DNA from: CALOBA01 sp942491465 | GTDB lineage: Bacteria; Pseudomonadota; Gammaproteobacteria; Chromatiales; Chromatiaceae | Length of the DNA: 64,000 nucleotides | NCBI GenBank assembly: GCA_942491465.1 | Contig: CALOBA010000032.1 | Span: forward strand, 5,836 to 69,835 | Direction: 5' to 3' | In this document: one piece after another, positions 24,657-34,438 of the stretch | How positions within the stretch are numbered: the stretch's first letter is position 1 | Layout of the letters: each line of letters opens with the position of its first letter | Made by a program: the position numbers and the translations under genes | The notes under the pieces: generated by a model | The model's input: the letters and a program-made list of their open reading frames with translations, nothing else | Database searches by the model: none | Told to the model about the DNA's origin: nothing

Positions 24657-24953
24657 GTGGCAAACGAAAAGCTTCTGCTGGACCTCAACTTCCCACCTTT
24701 CCAGGACGACCTGTTGAAGCTCGAAATGAGCAACCTTCGACCTGTCTTGAAAACGTTCAGGAAGTTGCGCGGGATGGACTGGAGATCAGTCTATCGGGAT
24801 CACGGTCTGAACTGGGAGAAGATCAAAGATTCCGAAGGCGACTTCACCATCAGGTTGTCACGGCAAAGCCGCGCGGTGGTCCGACGCGACGGCTGCTACC
24901 TGCGGTTCATCGCCCTGCACACTGATCACGACGGTGCCTACGGCAAGCACTAA
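24657..24953 (+). CDS. Small RelE-like toxin
   Basis: This 98-residue protein starts at a GTG with GAGAGG ten bases upstream. LLLDLNFPPFQDDLLKLEMS, then FRKLRGMDWRSVYRDHGLNW and IRLSRQSRAVVRRDGCYLRF, IALHTDHDGAY, follow the order of a RelE-related family with the D-H-D-x-x-Y ending. Catalysis would depend on the basic residues in SRQSRAVVRR and the terminal His/Tyr, which are present. Its stop TAA doubles as one copy of the target duplication of the element that follows. The toxin role is inferred. Confidence 0.65.
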   Translation: MANEKLLLDLNFPPFQDDLLKLEMSNLRPVLKTFRKLRGMDWRSVYRDHGLNWEKIKDSEGDFTIRLSRQSRAVVRRDGCYLRFIALHTDHDGAYGKH

Positions 24954-25109
24954 GGCGATTTCTGTCAACTTTCATACCATCTGACTTGTCTTGACGCCCG
25001 CCTTCGGCGTCGGGCTGGCGGTCACATAACTCGCTATGCTCTCGCCAGCCCTCCTTGAAGGCGAACGTCAATCCTGCGTCATCTGGTATGAAAGTTTCCG
25101 GCAATCGCC
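24954..25109. mobile_element. 156-bp MITE-like element with TAA target duplication
   Basis: Both ends begin GGCGATT and share about 30 bp as imperfect inverted repeats (CAACTTTCATACCATCTGAC against GAAACTTTCATACCAGATGAC reversed). TAA occurs immediately outside both ends (24951-24953 and 25110-25112). A three-base T-N-A duplication fits the IS5/IS1031 transposase group. It sits exactly at the stop of the RelE-like gene, so that gene's coding sequence is unharmed. Confidence 0.78.
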
Positions 25110-25133
25110 TAACAGGTCGCGAAGCATCTCAGA

Positions 25134-25391
25134 CTAGGACGTCTCTCCCGTCAGGCGCCGCTCCAACTCATCCAGATCGGTCTCTTCAGGCAGGTGTTTC
25201 TCCATCCATGCATTCGCCTCCGCGAGCCGTTCGCGCATGGCCGGCTCGTACAGCCAAGCATCGGCTTCGGGAATCACCCGCATGGGCTTCAGCAGTATCG
25301 TGCCATCGGGCTGCGTCTCGATCTCGAAGTAGCGACCGGCGTACTGCTTGCCGAGCGATAGCTGCCCACTGTTGCCAACCATCTTTAACAT
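25134..25391 (-). CDS. Orphan AbrB/SpoVT-type antitoxin
   Basis: This 85-residue protein reads MLKMVGNSGQLSLGKQYAGR, then the strand GTILLKPMRVIPEADAWLYE, a swapped-hairpin AbrB antitoxin of the VapB type. GGAGAA just upstream of the ATG at 25391 fixes the start, although longer frames exist. The acidic tail (EETDLDELERRL) would bind a toxin. Downstream on the minus strand, where a VapC would be expected, lies the 24954-25109 element and no toxin gene, so it is now an orphan. Confidence 0.72.
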   Translation of the reverse strand: MLKMVGNSGQLSLGKQYAGRYFEIETQPDGTILLKPMRVIPEADAWLYEPAMRERLAEANAWMEKHLPEETDLDELERRLTGETS

Positions 25392-25458
25392 CACGTTCTC
25401 CGTAAGCGCTGAGTTCATGCCGCATGATATGGGTGATCTGCGCCTACGGCAAGTCACC

Positions 25459-25478
25459 GGCTTGGATTTCCTATCCGT
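25459..25478 (+). repeat. Recurring junction motif, copy 3
   Basis: GGCTTGGATTTCCTATCCGT lies upstream of the AbrB gene and 105 bases before a decayed TA pair. The related copies are at 14472 and 23691. Confidence 0.55.
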
Positions 25479-25582
25479 CGCGGATAAGACGGGGCTCGCG
25501 GGTTGTTCGCATAATCGGGACCCGCCGCTGATCCAGTCACCATAGCGGCACTGATGTGACCCGCCGCTGGGAGGATTCACCC

Positions 25583-26240
25583 ATGAGTCATACCTTGTCG
25601 CTGGAATACCCCGAGAGCCTGCCCGACGCCCTGCACATGACCCGCGCCGAATTCGAGCAAGCCGCGCGGCTGGCGATGGCCGCCAAGCTGTTCGAGACCG
25701 GCAAGCTGACCTCGGTCAGGCCGCCCGATTGGTCGGCATGGCGCGAGTCGCGTTCTTGGGCGAGCTGGCGAGGCTCGGGGTGTCCGCGATCCAGATCGGC
25801 CGGACGAGCTCGAGCAGGATTGGCCGCTGCGAGGCTGCCGGCGGTGTTCACCCTCGACGGTAGCCCCGTTCTCTTGGTCGCCGGCTTGGGCGGCCTGAAT
25901 CTCCTGCCGAGTCTGTACGGGTCTGTCGTTGTGCCGGCAGAGGTCGTCCACGAGCTGGAAGCCGGCGCCGCGCTTGACGATACGGCTTAGTTCGGCGCAC
26001 CTCCGGATCGATATCCGCTCGCCAAGCTCCGAGATTTCCCCGCTGCTTGCCGGCGAACGCGATCTTGGAGATCGGCGGTCATCGCACTCGCATCGAGCTG
26101 CCGGCTCCACCGCCGTGCTCGATGACTCAGGCCCGCGCGTCGCTCGTCGCAGCGGTATCCCAGTGACCGGCAGCATCGGCGTCGCTGCGCGAGCGGCTGG
26201 AGCCGCCTCGGTGGCGGAGGCCATCGAGGTATCCGCGCCC
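25583..26240 (+). pseudogene. Decayed UPF0175-DUF3368 toxin-antitoxin pair
   Basis: The antitoxin begins as in the 17432 copy (MSHTLSLEYPESLPDALHMT), but a base is missing after GKLTS near 25715 and the frame is lost. The rest of the core, GQAARLVGMARVAFLGELAR, can be read one frame over. The toxin follows in pieces: SPVLLVAGLGGLNLLPSLYG, VVVPAEVVHELEAG, and later VLDDSGPRVARRSGIPVTGS. These match DUF3368 proteins. Several frameshifts make both genes non-functional. Confidence 0.72.
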
Positions 26241-26871
26241 GCGGTGCTTGGCTTAGGATGGAAAAGGGTTCAGACGCCCGTCGTGGTGCTTTAGATTGGC
26301 GTTATGGTTGCGTTGACATTGTTTGACTTGACTTAGTGATGCGGTGGTGGCTCGTGCTTTGGAGTTGGCTGGGGAGCAGTCCTGATCGAACGCCCTGGCG
26401 GGTGCCGCCACAGTGGGCCAAGCACCGTCATCAAATCAAACGAGATCTTGTGCTACCCCAAGAACTCTTGCAATCCAGCAGCTTGGCTGCGCCCGCCCTC
26501 CGCGAATCCTCCAACGCCTCCGAGCGCGGCGGCAGCCGCAGCCGCGCCGCCGCAGTCAACGCTCGCGATGCGACCTGCCTGGCGATGCCACCCCTGTGGA
26601 CCAGCTCGTCGGAGTGGACCGAGGCAACAAAAAGTCATTGATTGCAAACCACTGTCGCAAGTGCCAAGGGTGAGTTCGCCAAGACCACGCAACCCGTCCG
26701 CGAAGACCGCGAGCCGGCCATGACCGCCGACGATGCCGAGCACGTGCTCGTCATGCACTCGCCGACCGACAACGACGCCGACCCACACCCGACGCAGACT
26801 GGACCCCATCGCTGAGCCGGAGCCAGGGGTTGGACCCTTGCGCCTGTCCGGCAATGCCGTATGATCCGCAC
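26241..26871. other. Stretch with no recognisable gene
   Basis: About 630 bases follow the decayed DUF3368 gene. Open frames exist on both strands, but their composition is Arg/Ala/Ser-rich and they resemble no family I know. No hairpins or repeats stand out. It is probably eroded coding debris. Confidence 0.5.
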
Positions 26872-27190
26872 ATGCATACCTTCGTAGAGCTGCCGCTGTT
26901 CTCCCGCTCTGCCGCCGACTATTTCGACGACGCCGAGCTTGCTCAGCTACAGACCTACCTCGCTGCAAACCCCAGTGCCGGCGACGTGGTCCCAGCGACC
27001 GGCGGCGTGCGCAAGCTACGCTGGTCATGTCGCGGGATGGGCAACGTGGTGGGCTGCGCGTGCTCTTTACGTGCAGGACGTCAAAGGGCGCATTTGGTTA
27101 TTGACGGTGTATGCGAAGAGTGCACGAGAGACATCGCCGCCGACACCCTCAAACCCTGAGAGAGATCGCCGACCATGCCGAGATTGACTG
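26872..27190 (+). pseudogene. Frameshifted RelE-family toxin
   Basis: The start reads MHTFVELPLFSRSAADYFDD, then QTYLAANPSAGDVVP and GGVRKLRW. Near 27020 the frame slips, and the remainder (VQDVKGRIWLLTVYAKSARE) is in another frame. A further shift precedes a last piece, LREIADHAEID. Put together this is a normal RelE/HigB-like toxin of about 105 residues that precedes an XRE antitoxin. At least two frame errors make it a pseudogene. Confidence 0.75.
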
Positions 27191-27224
27191 AAGACGAACT
27201 GCGCAACGCGATGCGGAGCGCGAC

Positions 27225-27503
27225 TTGAACGCGGAGCTGTTGGACGCGATTGATGACCTTCCAGCCGGGCGACTCGGGCGCGCGACCGTCATCCGCGACG
27301 ACCAGATCGTCGAATCCCCAGTGACCAGGGCACGACTCGCGGCGGAAGCCGCTCCCAGCGCGCTTCGAAGCCTCCACGGCATCTCCAAACGCACCCTTCA
27401 AGACTGGGAACAGGGCCGGCGCCAGCCGAGCGGTGCCGCCAAGACCCTGCTGCGCATCGCGGAGCGGCACCCCGAAGTCCTGCGCGAGCTGGGGGCGGAA
27501 TAG
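27225..27503 (+). CDS. XRE-family antitoxin of the broken RelE toxin, HTH partly damaged
   Basis: This 92-residue frame starts at a TTG. The ends are normal for the family: GRATVIRDDQIVESPVTRAR, and GISKRTLQDWEQGRRQPSGA with KTLLRIAERHPEVLREL. Between them the first HTH helix, usually like LSQSAFASLLGIS, reads AAEAAPSALRSLHGIS, which looks like a short pair of compensating shifts. The recognition helix survives. It may still fold, but DNA binding is doubtful, so it could equally be called a pseudogene. Confidence 0.6.
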   Translation: MNAELLDAIDDLPAGRLGRATVIRDDQIVESPVTRARLAAEAAPSALRSLHGISKRTLQDWEQGRRQPSGAAKTLLRIAERHPEVLRELGAE

Positions 27504-27509
27504 CTCGGT

Positions 27510-27576
27510 GGTTCGGGGTCAGGTTCGAGGTTCGGGGTCCGAGGTTCGGGTTCGGGGTCGAGGTTCGGGGTCAGGT
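27510..27576 (+). repeat. Degenerate GGTTCGGGGTC tandem repeat
   Basis: About six imperfect units of GGTTCGGGGTC(C/A)GA follow one another directly after the XRE gene. They encode nothing obvious. Confidence 0.7.
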
Positions 27577-27926
27577 CTTGACTCGTGCCTTTACACAAGT
27601 CAAGAGTGAAGACCTGGCCGGTGTGGTGGATCCCAGCGGAGCTCGCCGATGTAGGCTCGCAAAATGGCGTGTTTGCCTGGTTGCCAACCTCCAGCTTGGC
27701 GAACCAGGCTCGGGAAGCTCCAGCTGCCCGCTTGCCCTGGGGTTTCCACCTCGTCCTCCCCCGCGGCATGGGGCCGAACCAGCGGCCGGAAAGTGCGGGG
27801 CTCGCTGCGCGAGGGCGGGATACCGGCTGCGCGTCATGAGCGAACGTCGCCCGGTCGTTCCGGGAGCGCCCACCTGCTCGAAACCCCGGGGTCCCTGGCG
27901 CCCTTACGCGCCCGCTCGGCTCCCGC
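27577..27926. other. Stretch with no recognisable gene
   Basis: About 350 bases lie between the tandem repeat and the TumA-like remnant. Frames are open on both strands but match no family I recognise. Confidence 0.45.
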
Positions 27927-28258
27927 TCACGCGAATCTGGATCCGTCCCAGGGCACGAGGATCTTGCCGGCCGGGTCCTGGATCAGGTCGTGCTCGATGA
28001 GTTGGTGACATCGGCGTGGACGTTGCGTGTTGCGCCCGAGCTTTCGCCAACGCAGCGATGGACGTCGGCCCCGTTTGCTGCGGGCGCTTCGAGCAGCGCC
28101 ATGCGTGCCGGTGTGAGCTCGCCGAAGAGGTGCGGGCCGTCTCGAAGCCGAGGTGGTGGTCGGCTGCCGGCGGTTTCTCCGGCGTCCATGGACCGAGCCG
28201 CCGCGCGCGCGGCGAGGTACGCATGGGGCTGGGTGATCTCGATGATGGCCTTTGGCAC
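27927..28258 (-). pseudogene. Decayed TumA-like winged-helix antitoxin (COG4190/HVO_A0114 type)
   Basis: On the minus strand, from the GTG at 28258, the frame reads VPKAIIEITQPHAYLAARAA, followed, in changing frames, by GFETART, LFGELTPARMALLEA, NVHADVT, then LIEHDLIQDPAGKILVPWDG and SRFA before a stop. This matches winged-helix regulators that act as antitoxins of TumE-type toxins. At least three frameshifts are needed to reconstruct it, so the gene is dead. Confidence 0.6.
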
Positions 28259-28345
28259 GTCAGTCTCCTCCTGCCAGTCGCTGGACGTCGGCGTCGAAAT
28301 CCGCGAGCAGCTGATCAAAGCTCACCGAAGCCTATCGGCTTGCGC
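28259..28345 (-). pseudogene. C-terminal remnant of a TumE-like (DUF6516) toxin
   Basis: Just before the TumA-like remnant on the minus strand, FDQLLADFDADVQRLAGGD runs to a TGA nine bases from the next GTG start. This resembles the end of TumE proteins (F-V-S-x-x-x-L-L-A-D-F-x-x-D-V-x-R-L), and the order toxin then antitoxin is also the usual one. The upstream three quarters are not recognisable in 28346-28560. Confidence 0.45.
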
Positions 28346-28642
28346 GCTGTCAGTCCTGGCCGTCATCCAGGGAAGGGGCAGCAGCCGGCAGGTCGCCGTC
28401 GGCGCGATCCGCGGACAGAGCATTTATCCTGGCGCCGAGGCCCAAGCCGAGCGTCAGCCGTTCGCTCGGTGCCTGGGTCTGGTCCGGGTGCCGCCATCGG
28501 GCTTGCACAGGGTGTCGATGGACGACACGACGAACTCCAGCGGCTCAGGAGGCATGAGTCCATAGAGCGGGGCAATGGCGCCCAGCGCTAAAGGAATGGG
28601 CGGCTCCGCGTATGGGATGCATGTGCATCCGCTGTCAGGACA

Positions 28643-29353
28643 TCAGCGACGGCGGGCCGACCAGCGCGAACGACCCCGCCGGACCGCCATCGCCGCCACC
28701 AGGGCGCCGAGCATCAGGGCGCTCGTGCTCGGCAGCGGGATAATACCCGTGTCTCCGGCGTTGATCGCGGTATCGGCCACCGACTCATAGGCCCAGCTGT
28801 TGAGCACGGCCGTGGAGGCACTGTTTGTCGTGATCTCGATCCAGCCGTAGTGGGTACTCCCGGCGAGCTCGAAGCGCACGCCCATGAATCCATCGGTGGG
28901 GTAAGGGGCCTCCCATTGGCCGCTGTTGAAGTCCGAGGTGATGGTTCTAGTGGTCGCCGTGGTGGTGTAATTGCCGCTGGCGTCAATCCGGGCATCCTGC
29001 GCCAGATTGGATGGGTCACCGCCGGGATTGAATCGAATCCAGTTCGTGTCGTCCTCCAGCCCCTCCACCGAGACGGAGTAGCTCCCGGAAGTCACGCCTG
29101 CGGCGCTGAAGCGGTATTCGGCGGTGCTGTCGTTGTCGATATCGAGATCGAAAGGGCTACTGGACGAGACGGCTTGGTTGATGATGCCGCTGTAGACGAT
29201 GGCGGCCTGGACGGGCATCGCGCCGGCGGTCAGAGCCAGGGCGCCGAGCGCGCTCAGGCCGAGGCCGCGATGAGCGGATCGCGCTCGCGTGCAAGGAGTG
29301 TTCTCGGCTCTCGGGTTTCCGGTTGGTTGTGTGGTGGGTGAGCGATACCGCAA
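28643..29353 (-). CDS. Exported protein with a PEP-CTERM-like sorting tail
   Basis: This is a 236-residue protein. A signal peptide lies at residues about 28-50 (LGLSALGALALTAGAMPVQA with A-x-A cleavage). The middle is Thr/Ser/Asn-rich and likely beta-structured (VYSGIINQAVSSSSPFDLDI, STHYGWIEITTNSAS). The C-terminus, IPLPSTSALMLGALVAAMAV then RRGRSRW, has the proline-containing motif, hydrophobic helix and Arg cluster of PEP-CTERM or a related exosortase signal, though with PLPS in place of PEP. It would be processed by an exosortase and exported to the surface or into exopolysaccharide. No exosortase gene is in the window. Confidence 0.7.
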   Translation of the reverse strand: MRYRSPTTQPTGNPRAENTPCTRARSAHRGLGLSALGALALTAGAMPVQAAIVYSGIINQAVSSSSPFDLDIDNDSTAEYRFSAAGVTSGSYSVSVEGLEDDTNWIRFNPGGDPSNLAQDARIDASGNYTTTATTRTITSDFNSGQWEAPYPTDGFMGVRFELAGSTHYGWIEITTNSASTAVLNSWAYESVADTAINAGDTGIIPLPSTSALMLGALVAAMAVRRGRSRWSARRR

Positions 29354-29428
29354 ACGATTGTAGTCGTGCCAACAGTCTTTCGACTGCCTTGCGCGATTCT
29401 AAGGATCGTCGCGGCGACTGTCCTGTGA

Positions 29429-30811
29429 TTAGCTGCCGGGGATGGTCAGGACCTGACCGACGCGGATCTGGTCGTCGCTCAGGTTGTTGGCGCTGCGCAG
29501 CCTGGAGATACTCACGCTGTGGTGCTGGGCGATCTCGGATAGGGTGTCGCCGGGGGCGATGCGATACTTGCCGGACGTGGGGCTGCCTTGGTCGTTGCCG
29601 CCGCCGCGGTGGGCGAAGTGGGTGCCGGGTGGGGGGTATTCCTCGAAATAGGCGGCGATGCCGCGCAGGATCTTGTCGGCGATCTGGTTCTGATACTTGC
29701 CGCTGCGCAGGCGCTTTTCCTCCTGCGGGTTGGAGATGAAGGCGGTCTCCACCAGCATGGACGGGATGTCCGGGGACTTGAGCACGGCGAAGCCGGCCTT
29801 TTGGATGCGCGTCTGATGGACCTTGCCCAGGGTGCGCAGCTGGGTCAGGACCTTGTCGGCGGCGATGCCGCTATGCTCCATGGTCGCGGACTGGCTCATG
29901 TCGATCAGGACCTTGCGCAGGGTCTCGTTGCGCTCGGGCAGGTCGACGTCGCCGATCAGGTCGGCGGCGTTCTCCCGCGCCGCGAGCCAGCGCGCCGCCT
30001 CGCTGGTGGCGCCGCCGTGGGAGAGCGTGAACACCGATGAGCCGCGCACGCTGCGGTCCTTGAAGGCGTCGGCGTGGATGGAGACGAACAGGTCGGCGCG
30101 GTGCTCGCGGGCCTTTTCGATGCGGCGGCGCAGGTGCACGTAGTAGTCCCCGTCGCGGATCAGCAGCGCGTGCATGCCGCGGCGACGGTTGATCTTGGCG
30201 GCGAGCTTGCGGGAGATGGACAGCGTGATGTCCTTCTCGCGGGTGCCGCCGGCGCCCACCGCGCCCGGGTCCTTGCCGCCGTGGCCGGCGTCGATGGCGA
30301 TCAGCACCTTGCGCCGGCTGGGCTGCTTGCTGCGGACCGACAGCGACAGCCCGGGGTCGGCCTGGGCCTTGGCGACCAACGCTGCCGGTGCGCGCGGCGC
30401 CTGCTTGATCGGTGTCTTCGGCTCCAGGTCGATGACCAGCCGGTGGCCGTGGCCGTCGCGGGGGCTTAGGTTGAAGCTCTTGGCGCGGGCCGGCCGCTTC
30501 AGGTCGAGGACGATGCGCAGGTCGTCACCGTTGCGGATGCCGCTGCGGATGCGCCCGACCAACGGATCGGTGGCATGCGGGGTGGCCATCTTGCCGCGCA
30601 GCCGGGCGTCGTTGAGATCGATGACCAGACGATCGGGGTCGGCCAGGGCGAAGACGCTGTGGCGCAGCGGGCCTTCGGTGTCGAGCACCAGGCGCGTGTG
30701 GTCCGGGGCGCGGGAGATGCGCGCGCCGTCGATATCGGTCTGGCCCGCCGCCGCGGGATTCGCGAGCACGGGCAGCAGAATGAGAACGAGCTTGGCAACG
30801 ATTCTGTTCAT
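29429..30811 (-). CDS. amiC: N-acetylmuramoyl-L-alanine amidase with AMIN and LysM domains
   Basis: This 460-residue periplasmic enzyme cuts the amide bond between MurNAc and the stem peptide during septum splitting. After a signal peptide (LVLILLPVLANPAAAG) come an AMIN domain (about 25-140), an Amidase_3 domain (about 185-400) with the zinc ligands in IAIDAGHGGKDPGA, TREKD and LFVSIHADAF plus the catalytic Glu in MLVETAFISNP, and one LysM repeat at the end (YRIAPGDTLSEIAQHHSVSI). I start at MNRIVAK (30811). In many gammaproteobacteria the order is nnr-tsaE-amiB/C-mutL. Here tsaE and mutL are both absent from their places. Confidence 0.92.
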   Translation of the reverse strand: MNRIVAKLVLILLPVLANPAAAGQTDIDGARISRAPDHTRLVLDTEGPLRHSVFALADPDRLVIDLNDARLRGKMATPHATDPLVGRIRSGIRNGDDLRIVLDLKRPARAKSFNLSPRDGHGHRLVIDLEPKTPIKQAPRAPAALVAKAQADPGLSLSVRSKQPSRRKVLIAIDAGHGGKDPGAVGAGGTREKDITLSISRKLAAKINRRRGMHALLIRDGDYYVHLRRRIEKAREHRADLFVSIHADAFKDRSVRGSSVFTLSHGGATSEAARWLAARENAADLIGDVDLPERNETLRKVLIDMSQSATMEHSGIAADKVLTQLRTLGKVHQTRIQKAGFAVLKSPDIPSMLVETAFISNPQEEKRLRSGKYQNQIADKILRGIAAYFEEYPPPGTHFAHRGGGNDQGSPTSGKYRIAPGDTLSEIAQHHSVSISRLRSANNLSDDQIRVGQVLTIPGS

Positions 30812-31016
30812 CGCATGCCTCCGGCGCCGGTGACCCCCTCGGGTTTTTGTTGTGGAAACACCCCTAAAGCATAGCATTCGTGCCTAAGACTTTCCAAGAA
30901 AATACCGCGAGTTGTGGTTTGTTCCTCAAGCGATTCTAACTGCCTGTAGCGCAAAGGAAACAGCTCGGTGGGGCCGCTTGGTGGTTGATTCTTGGGGCTA
31001 AACTGCCGACGAACTG

Positions 31017-31078
31017 TCGGTATCGGTATCGGTATCGGTATCGGTATCGGTATCGGTATCGGTATCGGTATCGGTATC
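31017..31078 (+). repeat. Hexanucleotide microsatellite (TCGGTA)n
   Basis: About ten perfect copies of TCGGTA run without interruption between amiC and nnr. Six-base units keep all frames open, which produces long spurious ORFs. Confidence 0.95.
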
Positions 31079-31084
31079 GAGCAT

Positions 31085-31216
<132 letters not shown>

Positions 31217-31259
31217 TCGCGACCCGCGATGAAGCCGCAGGCTTCAGGCTTGCGGAGAA

Positions 31260-32782
<1,523 letters not shown>

Positions 32783-32783
<1 letters not shown>

Positions 32784-33265
32784 CAGTCGGCTGCGGGCTC
32801 CGATTCCAGCGCGAGGATCAGCGCCCACTGGTCCGGTTCCACCGGCATGATCGACAGCCGGTTGCCGCGGCGTACCAGCGGGAAGTCCGCCAGCGGCCCG
32901 TCGGCAAGGGCCTTGAGCTCGGTCAGCGTGATGTTGCGCTTGAGGTGGCGGATATAGCGCAGGTCGACCATGAACCAGCGCGGGTTGTCCGGGTCGCTCT
33001 TCGGGTCGTGGTACTTGGCCTGCGGGTCGAAGGCGGTGTGGTCCGGGTAGCCCTCGCGGACCACCTCGGCCAGGCCGACGATGCCGGGCTGCTTGCAGTT
33101 GGAGTGGTAGAAGAAGACCTGATCGCCCACCTTCATCTCATCGCGCATCATGTTGCGCGCCTGGTAGTTGCGCACGCCGTCCCAGGGCTCGATCCCGCCC
33201 GCACGGGCGGCCAGATCGTCGATGCCGAAGGCGTCGGGCTCAGATTTCATCAGCCAGTAGGCCAT
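32783..33265 (-). CDS. EVE domain protein
   Basis: This is a 160-residue protein of the EVE (PUA-like) family. AYWLMKSEPDAFGIDDLAAR, then WDGVRNYQARNMMRDEMKVG, DQVFFYHSNCKQPGIVGLAE and RWFMVDLRYI are diagnostic. EVE domains bind modified bases in RNA or DNA. Stand-alone bacterial members are of unproven role but are found with restriction and housekeeping genes alike. GGGAGA precedes the ATG at 33265. It is coupled to nnr. Confidence 0.9.
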
Positions 33266-33332
33266 TGTTGTCTCCCGGTGGTTTGCGTTGCCGTCTATCT
33301 GCATCCCCGCTGGCGCAAAGACGCAAGTGCGC

Positions 33333-34367
33333 TCATTCAGCGCCCCCCAGCTGCGCCGCCAGGTGCTGGAAGTTGGCGAGCCGGCGGGGGTCGATCTCGC
33401 CGGCGGCGACGGCCTTGCGCACGGCGCAGCCGGGCTCCTGATCGTGGCGGCAGTTGGCGAAGCGGCAGCGTGCCATGAACGGCGCGATCTCGCGGAAGCC
33501 GTGTTCCAGGTCGCGGCGGCTGATCGGGCCGAGGCGGAAACTGCGCACCCCGGGGGAGTCGATCAGGCTGCCGCCGCCGGGGAGCCGATAGCAGGTGGCC
33601 GCCGAGGTGGTGTGCCGACCCAGGCCGGAGGCCTGGGACAGCCGCCCGATCTGCACCTCGCGATCGGGGAGCAGCGCCTTGATCAGCGACGACTTGCCGA
33701 CCCCCGATTGGCCCAGGAGGATGGCCGTCTCGGTGCTCAGGCGGTCGATCAGCACGTCCAGGGTATGGGCCTGCTTGGTGCTGACCTCAAGCCGCGCGTA
33801 GCCGATCGCCTGATAGTGGGCGAGGTCGGCGAGGAAGCGGTCGCGCTCGGCATCGGTGTCGAGCAGGTCCATCTTGTTGCAAAGCAGCAGCACCGGCACG
33901 CCGATCAGCCGACCGGCGACCAGATATTGATCGATCAGATATCCGCTCGGCTCCGGGCGCGGCGCGATGACCACCACCAGCAGGCTGATGTTGGCGGCCA
34001 GCGGCCGATCACGCCCGCTGTACCCCGGACGACTGAGCAGGGTCTTGCGCGGCTGCAGGGCGGTGACGATGCCGTTGCCGTCTTCACTGGGCTGCCAGAC
34101 GACTAGGTCGCCGCAGACCGGCTGGCCGATGTGTTGGCGGCACAGGCAGTGATGGACCCGGCCGTCGTCGTCCTCGACGGCCAGATTGGCACCGTGACGG
34201 ACGACCACGCGCCCGGCGCGGGGTGCGCCGAGCGGGTCGTCGTCCATGCGCTCCTCATCGAGCTGCTCCAGCGCCACCTGGGTGCGCTCCTCCAGCCGGC
34301 GGCGGCGGCGCTCCTGGATGTGGCCGATGCGCTCGATCTGGCGTTGGGACAGGCGTCGACGGGTCAT
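33333..34367 (-). CDS. rsgA: Ribosome small-subunit-dependent GTPase A
   Basis: This 344-residue late-stage 30S assembly GTPase has the circularly permuted motif order G4 (LLLCNKMDLLD), G5 (VSTK), G1 (LLGQSGVGKSSLI), G2 region (HTTSAAT) and G3 (LIDSPGVRSF). An OB domain lies in front (residues about 50-110) and a C-terminal zinc motif, CRFANCRHDQEPGCAV, behind. The N-terminal 40 residues are basic and probably touch rRNA. Orn is encoded nearby in the opposite direction, the usual gammaproteobacterial neighbourhood. Confidence 0.95.
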   Translation of the reverse strand: MTRRRLSQRQIERIGHIQERRRRRLEERTQVALEQLDEERMDDDPLGAPRAGRVVVRHGANLAVEDDDGRVHHCLCRQHIGQPVCGDLVVWQPSEDGNGIVTALQPRKTLLSRPGYSGRDRPLAANISLLVVVIAPRPEPSGYLIDQYLVAGRLIGVPVLLLCNKMDLLDTDAERDRFLADLAHYQAIGYARLEVSTKQAHTLDVLIDRLSTETAILLGQSGVGKSSLIKALLPDREVQIGRLSQASGLGRHTTSAATCYRLPGGGSLIDSPGVRSFRLGPISRRDLEHGFREIAPFMARCRFANCRHDQEPGCAVRKAVAAGEIDPRRLANFQHLAAQLGGAE

Positions 34368-34438
34368 GCTGCCGGGCTCAGCGCGACGGCGCCGCGGTCG
34401 ATGACGGGCCTGTGCCGATCCGCCGAGACACGCCTGCG

